Below are positions 43,674 through 51,544 of a stretch of DNA of 64,000 nucleotides, in pieces. Position 1 is the first letter of the stretch, and every line of letters begins with the position of its first letter. A model generated the notes under the pieces. That model made no database searches and was not told the DNA's origin. It was given only the letters and a program-made list of their open reading frames with translations. Made by a program: the position numbers and the translations under genes. This stretch comes from Candidatus Thorarchaeota archaeon (GTDB lineage Archaea; Asgardarchaeota; Thorarchaeia; Thorarchaeales; Thorarchaeaceae): contig PRDH01000026.1 of assembly GCA_003345545.1 (NCBI GenBank), positions 86,944 to 150,943 on the forward strand, written 5' to 3'.

Positions 43674-45098
43674 CTATGTGTTTATGCCCCACGGCGGAAG
43701 TACCAATGGTGCTGTCACGATTGAGTTCGGATAGACCAGACCTCCTGTTGACACACATTCCTTATTGCCACCTGCCTGCCATTGACAGAACAATGCCACG
43801 GAGAAGATTTTGCCGCCGATGTATCCCTCCCACAGGTCGTGAGTTCGAGTGAAGGCAATATTTCCACCCGCACCTATCCACGGAGTTGTGGTGTTCATAG
43901 CTTCTAGATGGGGAATAATCAATGTCGAGTTAAACGACTGTGCTCGGTCAATACCTTCTGCTAGTATGTACATGGAGTCATAGCTTCCTACTGCAGTATA
44001 TAGGGGATCTGACCCGTATTTCTCAATAAAGGCATCCCAGAATGGGATTGTCAATGCTGTCTTGTTGGTTCGGATCGTTGACTGCAATTGGACCTCATAC
44101 ATACAAGCGCCACCAGTCTCATTCCAGTAGCTGTCAAGTTGGCTCATCACGTCAATACCGGCCATCATAGTCTTTGGCTGAACTGCGGCATACTGGGTGC
44201 TCATGAGAATTCCACCTTGTGCAGAGATGATTGGAATAGTTATTTGTGCTCCCGCCGCCTCAATCTGCTGCCAATATGTCGTAAAGGCAGCGGCCTCAGA
44301 CGTGATTGGGTAAGCAACCTCCTTTACGATTGTCAAATTGTACAATGGTAGGTAGCCGTTGAGGAAAGCACTCATACCCACCGTCCAATCGAGGTCTTCA
44401 CGGATGATAGCGACTTTCGAAATAGTTCTGTTCAATACCACACCCATATACTGCCTCAGATATAGTATGTACCTCAGCAGCGATCTTGCTAATGAGGTAG
44501 AGTTGATTGGCATCGTACGGAAGAAGTACTTGTACCTCTCATAATTAGATGTAACGTTCGGTCCGGGCGGTGCTGGCCATGGGCCACCCGACACCTTCTG
44601 ACAGAACGTATCAGTAGAAGCACCTGTGCCAAAGAGGAGCATCTTCTCATCCATTATGATCTCTTCATATGCCAGTAACGATTCGGTTCTGAATCCGCCT
44701 ATAATGAATTGGGCGCCATCTTCGGTGATGATCTTTGTTGCAGCCGCAGTCCCTTTAGATATATCGAGACTAGTTTCAGATTCGAACGTGTCTTCTGCGA
44801 TAAGTCCGAAGTAGTACGTTTCACCACCGACGGTGACACCGCCAGCTTGGTTTATCTCATCGCACGCCAAATAAGCTCCCATCCATGCTCCTTCGCCTTG
44901 GATCTCAGTCATAGGATCTAGAATTCCTACGACGATAATCCGATTCTGAGGAGTCCCAGCAGGAGCGCCAGGTGTGACCAGCTGACCTATGACTATTGCA
45001 CCATAAGGAGCTGCAGGTAGCATTAGATACACGCCAACACCTACGCCTGCTATGATTATGACGATGAGAGCTATGGCTACGATTTGTTTAGTTTCCAT
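43674..45098 (-). CDS. livK: Liv-type substrate-binding protein, membrane-anchored
   Basis: The 474-residue protein has an N-terminal helix (residues 6-28) after METK, with no lipoprotein Cys, so it anchors the protein outside the membrane. A periplasmic-binding-protein type 1 domain of the branched-chain amino acid class follows (IIVVGILDPMTEIQGEGAWMGAYLACDEINQAGGVTVGG). Substrates in this class include branched amino acids, aromatic acids, urea and amides. First gene of the operon, with a strong TATA box and a purine-rich ribosome site. Confidence 0.88.
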   Translation of the reverse strand: METKQIVAIALIVIIIAGVGVGVYLMLPAAPYGAIVIGQLVTPGAPAGTPQNRIIVVGILDPMTEIQGEGAWMGAYLACDEINQAGGVTVGGETYYFGLIAEDTFESETSLDISKGTAAATKIITEDGAQFIIGGFRTESLLAYEEIIMDEKMLLFGTGASTDTFCQKVSGGPWPAPPGPNVTSNYERYKYFFRTMPINSTSLARSLLRYILYLRQYMGVVLNRTISKVAIIREDLDWTVGMSAFLNGYLPLYNLTIVKEVAYPITSEAAAFTTYWQQIEAAGAQITIPIISAQGGILMSTQYAAVQPKTMMAGIDVMSQLDSYWNETGGACMYEVQLQSTIRTNKTALTIPFWDAFIEKYGSDPLYTAVGSYDSMYILAEGIDRAQSFNSTLIIPHLEAMNTTTPWIGAGGNIAFTRTHDLWEGYIGGKIFSVALFCQWQAGGNKECVSTGGLVYPNSIVTAPLVLPPWGINT

Positions 45099-45157
45099 AG
45101 AGTTCTCTCCTTCATCTCCTCTCCAATTGAGATGTAATCTTTTCAGTACTAACGGCT

Positions 45158-45167
45158 CTATTTAAGC
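45158..45167 (-). promoter_or_regulatory. TATA box for the Liv operon
   Basis: The minus-strand GCTTAAATAG lies ~60 bases before ATG 45098; transcription would begin near 45133. The leader holds GGAGAGGAGATGAAGGAG, a doubled Shine-Dalgarno-like stretch. Confidence 0.6.
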
Positions 45168-45285
45168 GTTGGTTAATTTCTAGTGCCTAGATATCTGATT
45201 GATTTTCAGCATTATAGTATTAGACATCTCACGCGCGCTCAACCCCTTGGGTTTGCGTCCATCAATTCAGGATTAGACGGTTGAA

Positions 45286-45310
45286 GAGGCGTAATCACGA
45301 GATACGCCTC
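45286..45310. repeat. Inverted repeat in the livK / M3 peptidase divergent region
   Basis: GAGGCGTA-ATCACGAGA-TACGCCTC: 8-base perfect arms, 9-base loop. It lies ~130 bases upstream of both the livK TATA box and the M3 peptidase start. It may be a regulator site or the end of an unseen RNA. The rest of 45099-45417 holds only promoter elements. Confidence 0.4.
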
Positions 45311-45417
45311 GTTCTGCACAAGTTCATTCTAGGAAGAATCATGGATTATCAGGTATCAATGCCTTCTACATAGTATACATAAGACACGAGAATTCGCATT
45401 CACATGGCACGACAATC

Positions 45418-47202
45418 ATGACCGAGTCAGAGAAAATGAATTGGGACCTCTCCCAGATGGTCGAATTCGATGATCCAGGTTACATTGAAGAGCGTCTTGG
45501 AGCTGCTGCTAAGGCAGCGGAGGAATTCCGTGAGAAGCATCATGGGAATATCGAGGATTATGACGCACAGCAAGTTCGCGAGCTCTATGACGCCATGAAT
45601 GAAATGGAACTTCAATTCGATGGGCCAATGACCTACGCTCGATTAATGTATACTGCTGACATGAAGAATGACACAGCAAAACGGCTCTATGACAGGTTCA
45701 GGAATGCCATGTCGCAAGTCATGCAGGCTCTGGCCTTTCTTGAAATCGAATTGGGGGCATTGCTGACAAACAATCCCGGCCTGATAGATGATTCACACCT
45801 AGAAGAATACAGGCACAGCCTCGAAAGGATTCGAAGGAACATTCCTCACATGCTAACAGAGGCAGAGGAACAAGTCGTCATCGCCAAGGACAAAAACGGA
45901 GTTCGGGCATGGTCAATGTTGCAGGGAGACTGGCTAGCTACTCGGCAATACAACGTAGAGATTGATGGAGAGATGAAGACTCTTCCTTACGGTGAGATAG
46001 TCGGGCTCTATGAACACCCAGACCGTGATTTGCGTAAGAGAGCACATCAAGTGGTCTATGAAGGTCTTGGCAAGGATGAGATAGTCTGGGCGTCAGCTTT
46101 ACGCTCGGTCTTTTCAGACCATCTCACCATGTGTGACTTGAGGAAATGGCCTTCTCCAATGACTCAGAGCTACATCGCTAATGATGTTGATGAAGCGGCC
46201 GTCACAGCTCTCATGAACACAATCGAGAGGAACGTGGATGTTTACAGACGTTACCTGAAGCTCAAGGCAAAAGCAATGGGCCTGAGGAAACTAGGAAACT
46301 GGGATATCGACGCGCCCCTGCCAAACGCTCCGAGTAAGAAATACAAGTGGGACGAGGCGCGAAGAATCGTTGTTGCTGCGTACAATGACTTTGATGAAGA
46401 AGTAGGCGGATGGATCAGTGAGATGTACGAGCGCCGTCACATCGACGGTCAAGTACGTGACGGAAAAAGATCAGGCGCATTCTGTTGGACTTGGCACGCG
46501 GGAAAGAGTGCATACATACTTCAGAGCTTCAATGGAGTAATGGGGGACCTCTACACACAGGCGCATGAACTTGGGCATGCAATGCATGCATATCTCGGAA
46601 CAAGAGCACAAAAACCATCGAACTACAAAATCGGCAGTTGCGTAGCAGAAACCGGATCTATCTTTGGGGAATTGCTGCTGACAGAGGAGCTCCTTGCTCA
46701 GGTGCACAAGAAAGAAGAGAAGCAGGCAATCCTTGCCGCAGTCTTGGACGGCTTCGGTGGTGCAGCATATCAGGTATCCACGAGAGTATGGTTTGAGAGT
46801 ATGTTGTATGATGCGATTGAAAAGGGCAAGTTCCTTGATGGAGAGAAGGTATCTGAGCTATGGGTGAATGCCCGTGACAAGATGTATGGGAACTCTGTCG
46901 AATGGCTACCTGAGATGAAATGGTGGTGGACCATGAAGCTGCACTTCTACATGGCTAACTACAGATACTACAACTACCCATATGTCTATGCTCAGCTCTT
47001 TGTCTATGCGATGTATAGACTGTACAAGGAGCAGGGGAATGGATTCGTTCCAAAGCTTAAGAAACTTCTGGCCGCTGGTTCTAGTAGATCGCCGCGAGCC
47101 CTCGCCGCAGATATTGGTTTCGACATCACCACTGAGGCGTTCTGGCAGAAGGGCATTGACCAATTCTCTGAGTTTGTCAAGAGGTTCGAGAAGACTCTCT
47201 AG
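45418..47202 (+). CDS. Oligoendopeptidase F-like zinc peptidase, family M3
   Basis: The 594-residue protein has HELGH at residues 383-387 in the M3 context YTQAHELGHAMHAYLG, with the third ligand Glu in SCVAETGSIFGELLL. The N-terminal half is the helical M3 recognition part. It cuts short cytoplasmic peptides, complementing the M32 carboxypeptidase. There is no Shine-Dalgarno motif; TATACATAAG near 45372 suggests a short leader. Confidence 0.93.
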   Translation: MTESEKMNWDLSQMVEFDDPGYIEERLGAAAKAAEEFREKHHGNIEDYDAQQVRELYDAMNEMELQFDGPMTYARLMYTADMKNDTAKRLYDRFRNAMSQVMQALAFLEIELGALLTNNPGLIDDSHLEEYRHSLERIRRNIPHMLTEAEEQVVIAKDKNGVRAWSMLQGDWLATRQYNVEIDGEMKTLPYGEIVGLYEHPDRDLRKRAHQVVYEGLGKDEIVWASALRSVFSDHLTMCDLRKWPSPMTQSYIANDVDEAAVTALMNTIERNVDVYRRYLKLKAKAMGLRKLGNWDIDAPLPNAPSKKYKWDEARRIVVAAYNDFDEEVGGWISEMYERRHIDGQVRDGKRSGAFCWTWHAGKSAYILQSFNGVMGDLYTQAHELGHAMHAYLGTRAQKPSNYKIGSCVAETGSIFGELLLTEELLAQVHKKEEKQAILAAVLDGFGGAAYQVSTRVWFESMLYDAIEKGKFLDGEKVSELWVNARDKMYGNSVEWLPEMKWWWTMKLHFYMANYRYYNYPYVYAQLFVYAMYRLYKEQGNGFVPKLKKLLAAGSSRSPRALAADIGFDITTEAFWQKGIDQFSEFVKRFEKTL

Positions 47203-47212
47203 ACGAGTATTC

Positions 47213-47273
47213 GAAGGGCTATTCTGGGTACCCTGTTCCTGCGAGTACTCGAGAGTATTATCTCGAGCCCTTC
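47213..47273. repeat. Nested inverted repeats between convergent genes
   Basis: Outer arms GAAGGGCT (47213-47220) and AGCCCTTC (47266-47273) enclose a perfect stem CTCGAGA-GTATTA-TCTCGAG (47248-47267, sharing two bases). It lies between the M3 peptidase stop and overlaps the stop of the minus-strand gene. It could serve both mRNAs as 3' structure. Confidence 0.4.
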
Positions 47274-48241
47274 ATGATGTCAGCAATGTTTCCGAAGAAG
47301 TGGTCTATGGTTCTGCTCTTTCCCTTGTATTCCTCAATCCTTGAAATGAGCAATTCATCCGCATTGTTCCCTCTGATTGCCTCGGATGCGACAAGAGAAT
47401 GGATCTCCCCATTCAGGTCAAGTATGTTCTTTGATGTTCGAAGGATCTGAGAGAGCATTCTCACGAGCAATCGAGAGTTCTGAACGCTGCGGATGTTGAT
47501 GACTTGACTGTAGAAGAGAAACTGTAGACGATTTAGTTGTTCCATCATACTGACGAACTTCATCAGGTGTGCTTCCCCATGACTTACAACGAGTCTTTCG
47601 TGAAGTTCTTTCCAATAGTACTCGTTCTCAAGCAGTTTTACGAGATACTCCTGGATGACATCAAAATATGGGGTATTCTCATCTATCTCGTCAAGCTGTA
47701 ATTCTGAAAACCTGATGGCAATCTTCAGGGAAAACTCATCCAAGTATCGTTTGATTGATGCTTGGTCTTGCGTAAGGACCAGTGCAAGAAGAATGCCGTA
47801 GATGCACGAAGCGCAGTCCACGGTAATCTCAGTTGGCCCAAGTGAATAGAGCTTGATTGCTGATTCAAGCATATTCGCGGCGATGTCAGTCTTATGAATT
47901 CTGATTTTGGCTCCCTGGGAGGAGCAGTAGGTACATCCACCATAGGTGTAGACAGAGGAGTAGCACGTGCGACCATCACTGATCTCAAATCCTTTGATGC
48001 TTTCGAGTGAGGCATCGCGGTTCAAGATATCCGGAGCGAATAGCGTATGCTCGACGTCATTGAGACTATCATTATTGAGGCATATCAGCTCGCCCTCAAA
48101 ATTCTTGAAACAAGGGCAGAAGCCGTATACGCGTATTTCCTTCTCCACTGTGGAAACCTTCAACGTCAAACGTATGAGTGGGAGTATTGGGAGAATATCA
48201 AGCTTCTTTCGACGGAGATAGGAGAGTATCTCTTCAGACAC
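47258..48241 (-). CDS. Cys-containing protein of unknown function, partner of small GTPase
   Basis: I do not recognise a family. The 327-residue soluble protein has an N-terminal half with three Cys pairs (GFCPCFKN near 41, YGGCTYCSSQG near 102 and VDCASCIYG near 140) and a C-terminal half that is helical and charged (LVKLLENEYYWKELHERLVVSHGEAHLMKFVSMMEQLNRL). The Cys pairs could bind zinc. ATG 48241 lies 11 bases after the GTPase stop, so both are made from one mRNA; it may be an effector or regulator of the GTPase. That role is inference. Confidence 0.65.
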   Translation of the reverse strand: MSEEILSYLRRKKLDILPILPLIRLTLKVSTVEKEIRVYGFCPCFKNFEGELICLNNDSLNDVEHTLFAPDILNRDASLESIKGFEISDGRTCYSSVYTYGGCTYCSSQGAKIRIHKTDIAANMLESAIKLYSLGPTEITVDCASCIYGILLALVLTQDQASIKRYLDEFSLKIAIRFSELQLDEIDENTPYFDVIQEYLVKLLENEYYWKELHERLVVSHGEAHLMKFVSMMEQLNRLQFLFYSQVINIRSVQNSRLLVRMLSQILRTSKNILDLNGEIHSLVASEAIRGNNADELLISRIEEYKGKSRTIDHFFGNIADIMKGSR

Positions 48242-48251
48242 GCAGCATGTT

Positions 48252-48836
48252 TCAATGAGCAGCCTTCGCCTGCTTCGTTGAGTCTTCAGTTAGTAGTATT
48301 TTGGTGATTTCTGAGAATGCTTCCTGAATGTTCTCTCCCGTTTTCGCACTGGTTTCGTGAAACACTGCTGGAACCCCTAGTTTCTTGACGAATAGATCTC
48401 TGAATCGGAGGCCCTCGTCCGTTGAGACCTCGTTTTCATGCACCTCAGAACTTCGTAGGTCTACCTTGTTTCCCAGAATTGCAGTAGGAGGTATCTCATG
48501 GATATACCTGTAGACCTCGACCAACCATCTTGTCATGTTGTCGAATGTTTCGCGGTCCACCACGGAGTACACGAGAAGAAGCGCCCTGCAACCCTGATAG
48601 TAGTGCTTCCTGACTCGCTCGAAGCTGGTCTGACCCGAGAGATCCCAAATGACCAATCGCACTGCTTGTTGGCCCACAGACACATATTTCTGAGCAAAGT
48701 CGACGCCAATCGTGGCGATGTGGCTTGAGATGAATCCCTTCCCCAAGTAGTTGCGACGAATGCTTGTCTTGCCCACCGCTCCATCCCCAACTAGGACTAG
48801 CTTGTACATAGCCTCGTTGGTAGAATTCGAATTCAT
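48252..48836 (-). CDS. Ras/Rab-like small GTPase
   Basis: 194 residues with all five G motifs: GDGAVGKTS (17-25), TIGVDF (42-47) for G2, WDLSGQ (64-69) for G3 with LSG in place of TAG, GNKVDL (122-127) and ETSAK (161-165). Layout and G2 wording are Rab-like. The C-terminus TKQAKAAH has no CAAX or Cys pair, so no prenyl anchor is expected. It should switch between GDP and GTP forms in the cytoplasm. ATG 48836 has GGAG 10 bases upstream, and TTATAATAG near 48905 is a likely TATA box. Confidence 0.93.
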   Translation of the reverse strand: MNSNSTNEAMYKLVLVGDGAVGKTSIRRNYLGKGFISSHIATIGVDFAQKYVSVGQQAVRLVIWDLSGQTSFERVRKHYYQGCRALLLVYSVVDRETFDNMTRWLVEVYRYIHEIPPTAILGNKVDLRSSEVHENEVSTDEGLRFRDLFVKKLGVPAVFHETSAKTGENIQEAFSEITKILLTEDSTKQAKAAH

Positions 48837-49054
48837 CGGGATGGTACTCCTGCGGCGCTACTCTAGATACTTGGCATTGGCCTGTTATATTGGTGTGCAA
48901 TCTATTATAACAGTTATCCTCGTGTAATTATTCAAACAGATAGGCTGCCAACGACTCTGAAGCCCATGTTACTCCCAATGCTTCGTCCTATCGTAAACTA
49001 TATGATTGGTCAGTTGTTTCTAGCCATTATTTGTTGCGACGGGACTGAACTACG

Positions 49055-49306
49055 ATGGGTACCAACTCCAAAAGCACTGGGCAATTGATACAAGTCAATC
49101 CAATCAATGGGACTCAGCAATTCTGGAATGGCGAACTCAATGGTAAATCGGTAACTATCCACTTCGGGAAGGTCGGTACTCCTGGTCATCGAGGCTCCCG
49201 GGAATTCCCTAGTGCTAATGCAGCAGAGCAGTTCCTCGCACTGAGAGTGCGACAAAAGCTCGAGGAAGGCTACAAACCTCTACCACTGAGAAACAATCGC
49301 CGCTAG
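49055..49306 (+). CDS. Stand-alone WGR-domain-like protein
   Basis: 83 residues covering one WGR domain: QQFWNGELNGKSVTIHFGKVGTPGHRGSREFPSANAAEQFLALRVRQKLEEGYKPL. The core triplet reads FGKVG rather than WGRVG. WGR domains occur in PARPs and in DNA-modification proteins and probably bind nucleic acid; here nothing is fused to it. The ATG has no clear Shine-Dalgarno motif. Confidence 0.75.
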   Translation: MGTNSKSTGQLIQVNPINGTQQFWNGELNGKSVTIHFGKVGTPGHRGSREFPSANAAEQFLALRVRQKLEEGYKPLPLRNNRR

Positions 49307-49405
49307 TTCGTCGTTTTCCTTTTTCATGCGAGGGAAGCTCAATGCGAGATTTCGGGGATGCACTCTACGAAAACATCTTTTACCGACAAGCTAGCCCGAT
49401 AAGGC

Positions 49406-50602
49406 ATGGTCGAAATCAGAGAGGCTCGAGAAGAAGACAGAGAGTCAGTCGTGCGAGTTCTTTGGAGAGCATTTGAGGCAACAGAAAGTATTGAAGATAT
49501 ACAGAAACGTGACTGGTTAAAGAATTGGCATCAGCCCCAGAAGAGTGATTGGGCTTACGTCGCAGTCGACAATGACAAGGTCGTGTCTAACTTGTCATTC
49601 TTTGTCACTGATAACGACGTGATTCGAGGCAACCCGGTGACCTTCGGGGGAGTATGGGCTGTAGCCACAGAGCCTCACTACCGAAGACGTGGACTTGTTC
49701 GTAAGCTCTTCGACATATCCTTCCCGAAGATGCATGAAGAGGGAGCGGTACTCTCGATCCTTGATCCCTTCTATCAGCCTTTCTATGAGAAGTTCGGATA
49801 TGCGCTTGCGGAGAAACGCTCGAAGCACGTCTTTACGCGACAGCAGCTTAAGAGAGTAATAGGGCCATCAGATATTACTTCTCACGAAGCTACAGACCAA
49901 GAGGACGTTGACAAAGCAATAGAGATCGAGAAGACAATGGCGAGATTCGGCTCTCGTTTCTTCATACCTAGAAGACATTGGGAGGAAGTCATGAAACGTG
50001 GGAATCTCCACATTCTTGAAAGAGACTCTGAGCCAGTTGGAACGGTCGGGTTTACATTTCGAAAACCCGACAGCACGGGTCATGGTCTCGATCTGCAGAT
50101 TGGGCTGACTCGGTACAAGACTGATGATGTCTTCCTAGCTATTCTGGATCTCGTCTACAACTACGTTGCCAATGTCCAGACGATTACATGGTGGACAGAT
50201 GCGGAAGTGCCGCTGCGCCATTTCTTCCTTGAGAACAATGCAGAGACATTGAATATCGGTTCAATGATGATGAGAGTCATTGACATTGAGGGCTATTGCC
50301 AAAGCATTCGAATTCCGGATCAGGCTGTGGAAGGAGTGACAATTGAACTGAAGGACAACCAGTGTCCCTGGAATTCTGGAGTATACACCCTTTTGCCGGA
50401 GAAAGGAAGACTCGTCGCTGATCCTGTCGATAGGTCTCCGGACATTACGCTCAATGAGTTCCAGCTCTCAGAGGTGATATCAGGTTTCTCTCCAGCTACC
50501 ATGCTGAGAAACTTCGGAGAGATACAGTGTAGCAGTCAAACAGCATCGAAACTTGATGCGATTTTTCCTGCCGATGTATTCCTCTCATACCAGAGATTCT
50601 AA
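49406..50602 (+). CDS. GNAT acetyltransferase of the Eis type with SCP2-like C-terminus
   Basis: The 398-residue protein has the Eis layout: an N-terminal GNAT domain with acetyl-CoA loop WAVATEPHYRRRGLVRKLFD (near residue 93), a second GNAT-like domain from ~160, and a C-terminal sterol-carrier-like domain (about 290-398) ending in the free carboxylate used by Eis as base (YQRF). Acetylates amines of small molecules or peptides; the natural substrate is unknown. Confidence 0.85.
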   Translation: MVEIREAREEDRESVVRVLWRAFEATESIEDIQKRDWLKNWHQPQKSDWAYVAVDNDKVVSNLSFFVTDNDVIRGNPVTFGGVWAVATEPHYRRRGLVRKLFDISFPKMHEEGAVLSILDPFYQPFYEKFGYALAEKRSKHVFTRQQLKRVIGPSDITSHEATDQEDVDKAIEIEKTMARFGSRFFIPRRHWEEVMKRGNLHILERDSEPVGTVGFTFRKPDSTGHGLDLQIGLTRYKTDDVFLAILDLVYNYVANVQTITWWTDAEVPLRHFFLENNAETLNIGSMMMRVIDIEGYCQSIRIPDQAVEGVTIELKDNQCPWNSGVYTLLPEKGRLVADPVDRSPDITLNEFQLSEVISGFSPATMLRNFGEIQCSSQTASKLDAIFPADVFLSYQRF

Positions 50603-50671
50603 CTTCAATTTGGAATAGCAAAATATCAAAAGGCTTCACAACATGACAGGAATGAAATCTGGAGGGCGTCT

Positions 50672-51544
50672 GTGTTGCGTAGCATAGAGATTGTAACCGA
50701 TCGGAATATGTACAGCCCAAGCGACTCGGTTGAAGGGGACATGGTGATAGCATGTGACAAGGTGTTTCAATATAATGCGATTCACCTTACCTTCATGGGG
50801 AGAGAGCACACACGAGTAGTCGTTCAGCATGGAAAGACCTCGACCGTGTATACAGATGAGAGAGTGTACTTCTCTGACAGGCTTGAACTAGAAGGTGCGG
50901 GAGTCATGACAGTCGAAGGTATGCGGTTTCATTTTCGTTTTCAGTTTCCAGAAGACATACCCTCGAGCTACGGCGGAGTCCATGGCTGGATTGAATACAC
51001 ACTCACAGGCATTATTGAGAGATCTCTGGCAAGAGATGTAAAGAAGCAGATTCCTGTCGAGGTCAAAAGGCAAGAAAAAAAGCCTCCATCCCAGCCTCAA
51101 CATGCCTCGATTGAAAAAGACGGAAGCCCCATTCTCGACGTTGAGATGGAGGATGATGTATGTGGCATCGGCAGTCTGATTAGACTAAGATTCCGCGTTG
51201 CGGAAGATGTCAAAATAAGGGGAGTACGAATTGAACTGCTGTCCGAAGAAGAAGCAAGTACGCAGCAGCATCGCTGGACTTTCATGTCCACTTCTGCAAA
51301 GGAGTATTTCGAGAATACAGGGATAGAGCGTGGTCTCTGGATTGATGTTCCATTAGTGACGAACGACAATATGCCCTCAGAGTTCAGTCGGGAGATTCTA
51401 TCGAACAAAGCCTTCATCAAAGTAACCCTAGATGTTCCTTGGGCGCGGGACAAATCAGTGAATATACCCATCAGATTGGGGCACTATCTCAGTGCACCAG
51501 AGAGCGACGACAGACGAGCATTTGACTTTGGCTGGAACTTCTAG
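50672..51544 (+). CDS. Arrestin-fold protein
   Basis: The 290-residue protein resembles the arrestin N-domain over residues 1-135: SIEIVTDRNMYSPSDSVEGDMVIACDKV, AIHLTFMGREHTRVVV, then FHFRFQFPEDIPSSYGGVHGWIEYTLTGIIER, the typical (F/Y)PxxxPxSxxG...I.Y.L.A strand pattern. A second beta-domain from ~145 (DVEMEDDVCGIGSLIRLRFRV) would be the arrestin C-domain. In eukaryotes such proteins and Vps26 act as membrane-traffic adaptors; the role here is unknown. The start is GTG 50672 or TTG 50675 behind GGAGGG. Four bases overlap the convergent epimerase gene. Confidence 0.8.
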   Translation: MLRSIEIVTDRNMYSPSDSVEGDMVIACDKVFQYNAIHLTFMGREHTRVVVQHGKTSTVYTDERVYFSDRLELEGAGVMTVEGMRFHFRFQFPEDIPSSYGGVHGWIEYTLTGIIERSLARDVKKQIPVEVKRQEKKPPSQPQHASIEKDGSPILDVEMEDDVCGIGSLIRLRFRVAEDVKIRGVRIELLSEEEASTQQHRWTFMSTSAKEYFENTGIERGLWIDVPLVTNDNMPSEFSREILSNKAFIKVTLDVPWARDKSVNIPIRLGHYLSAPESDDRRAFDFGWNF

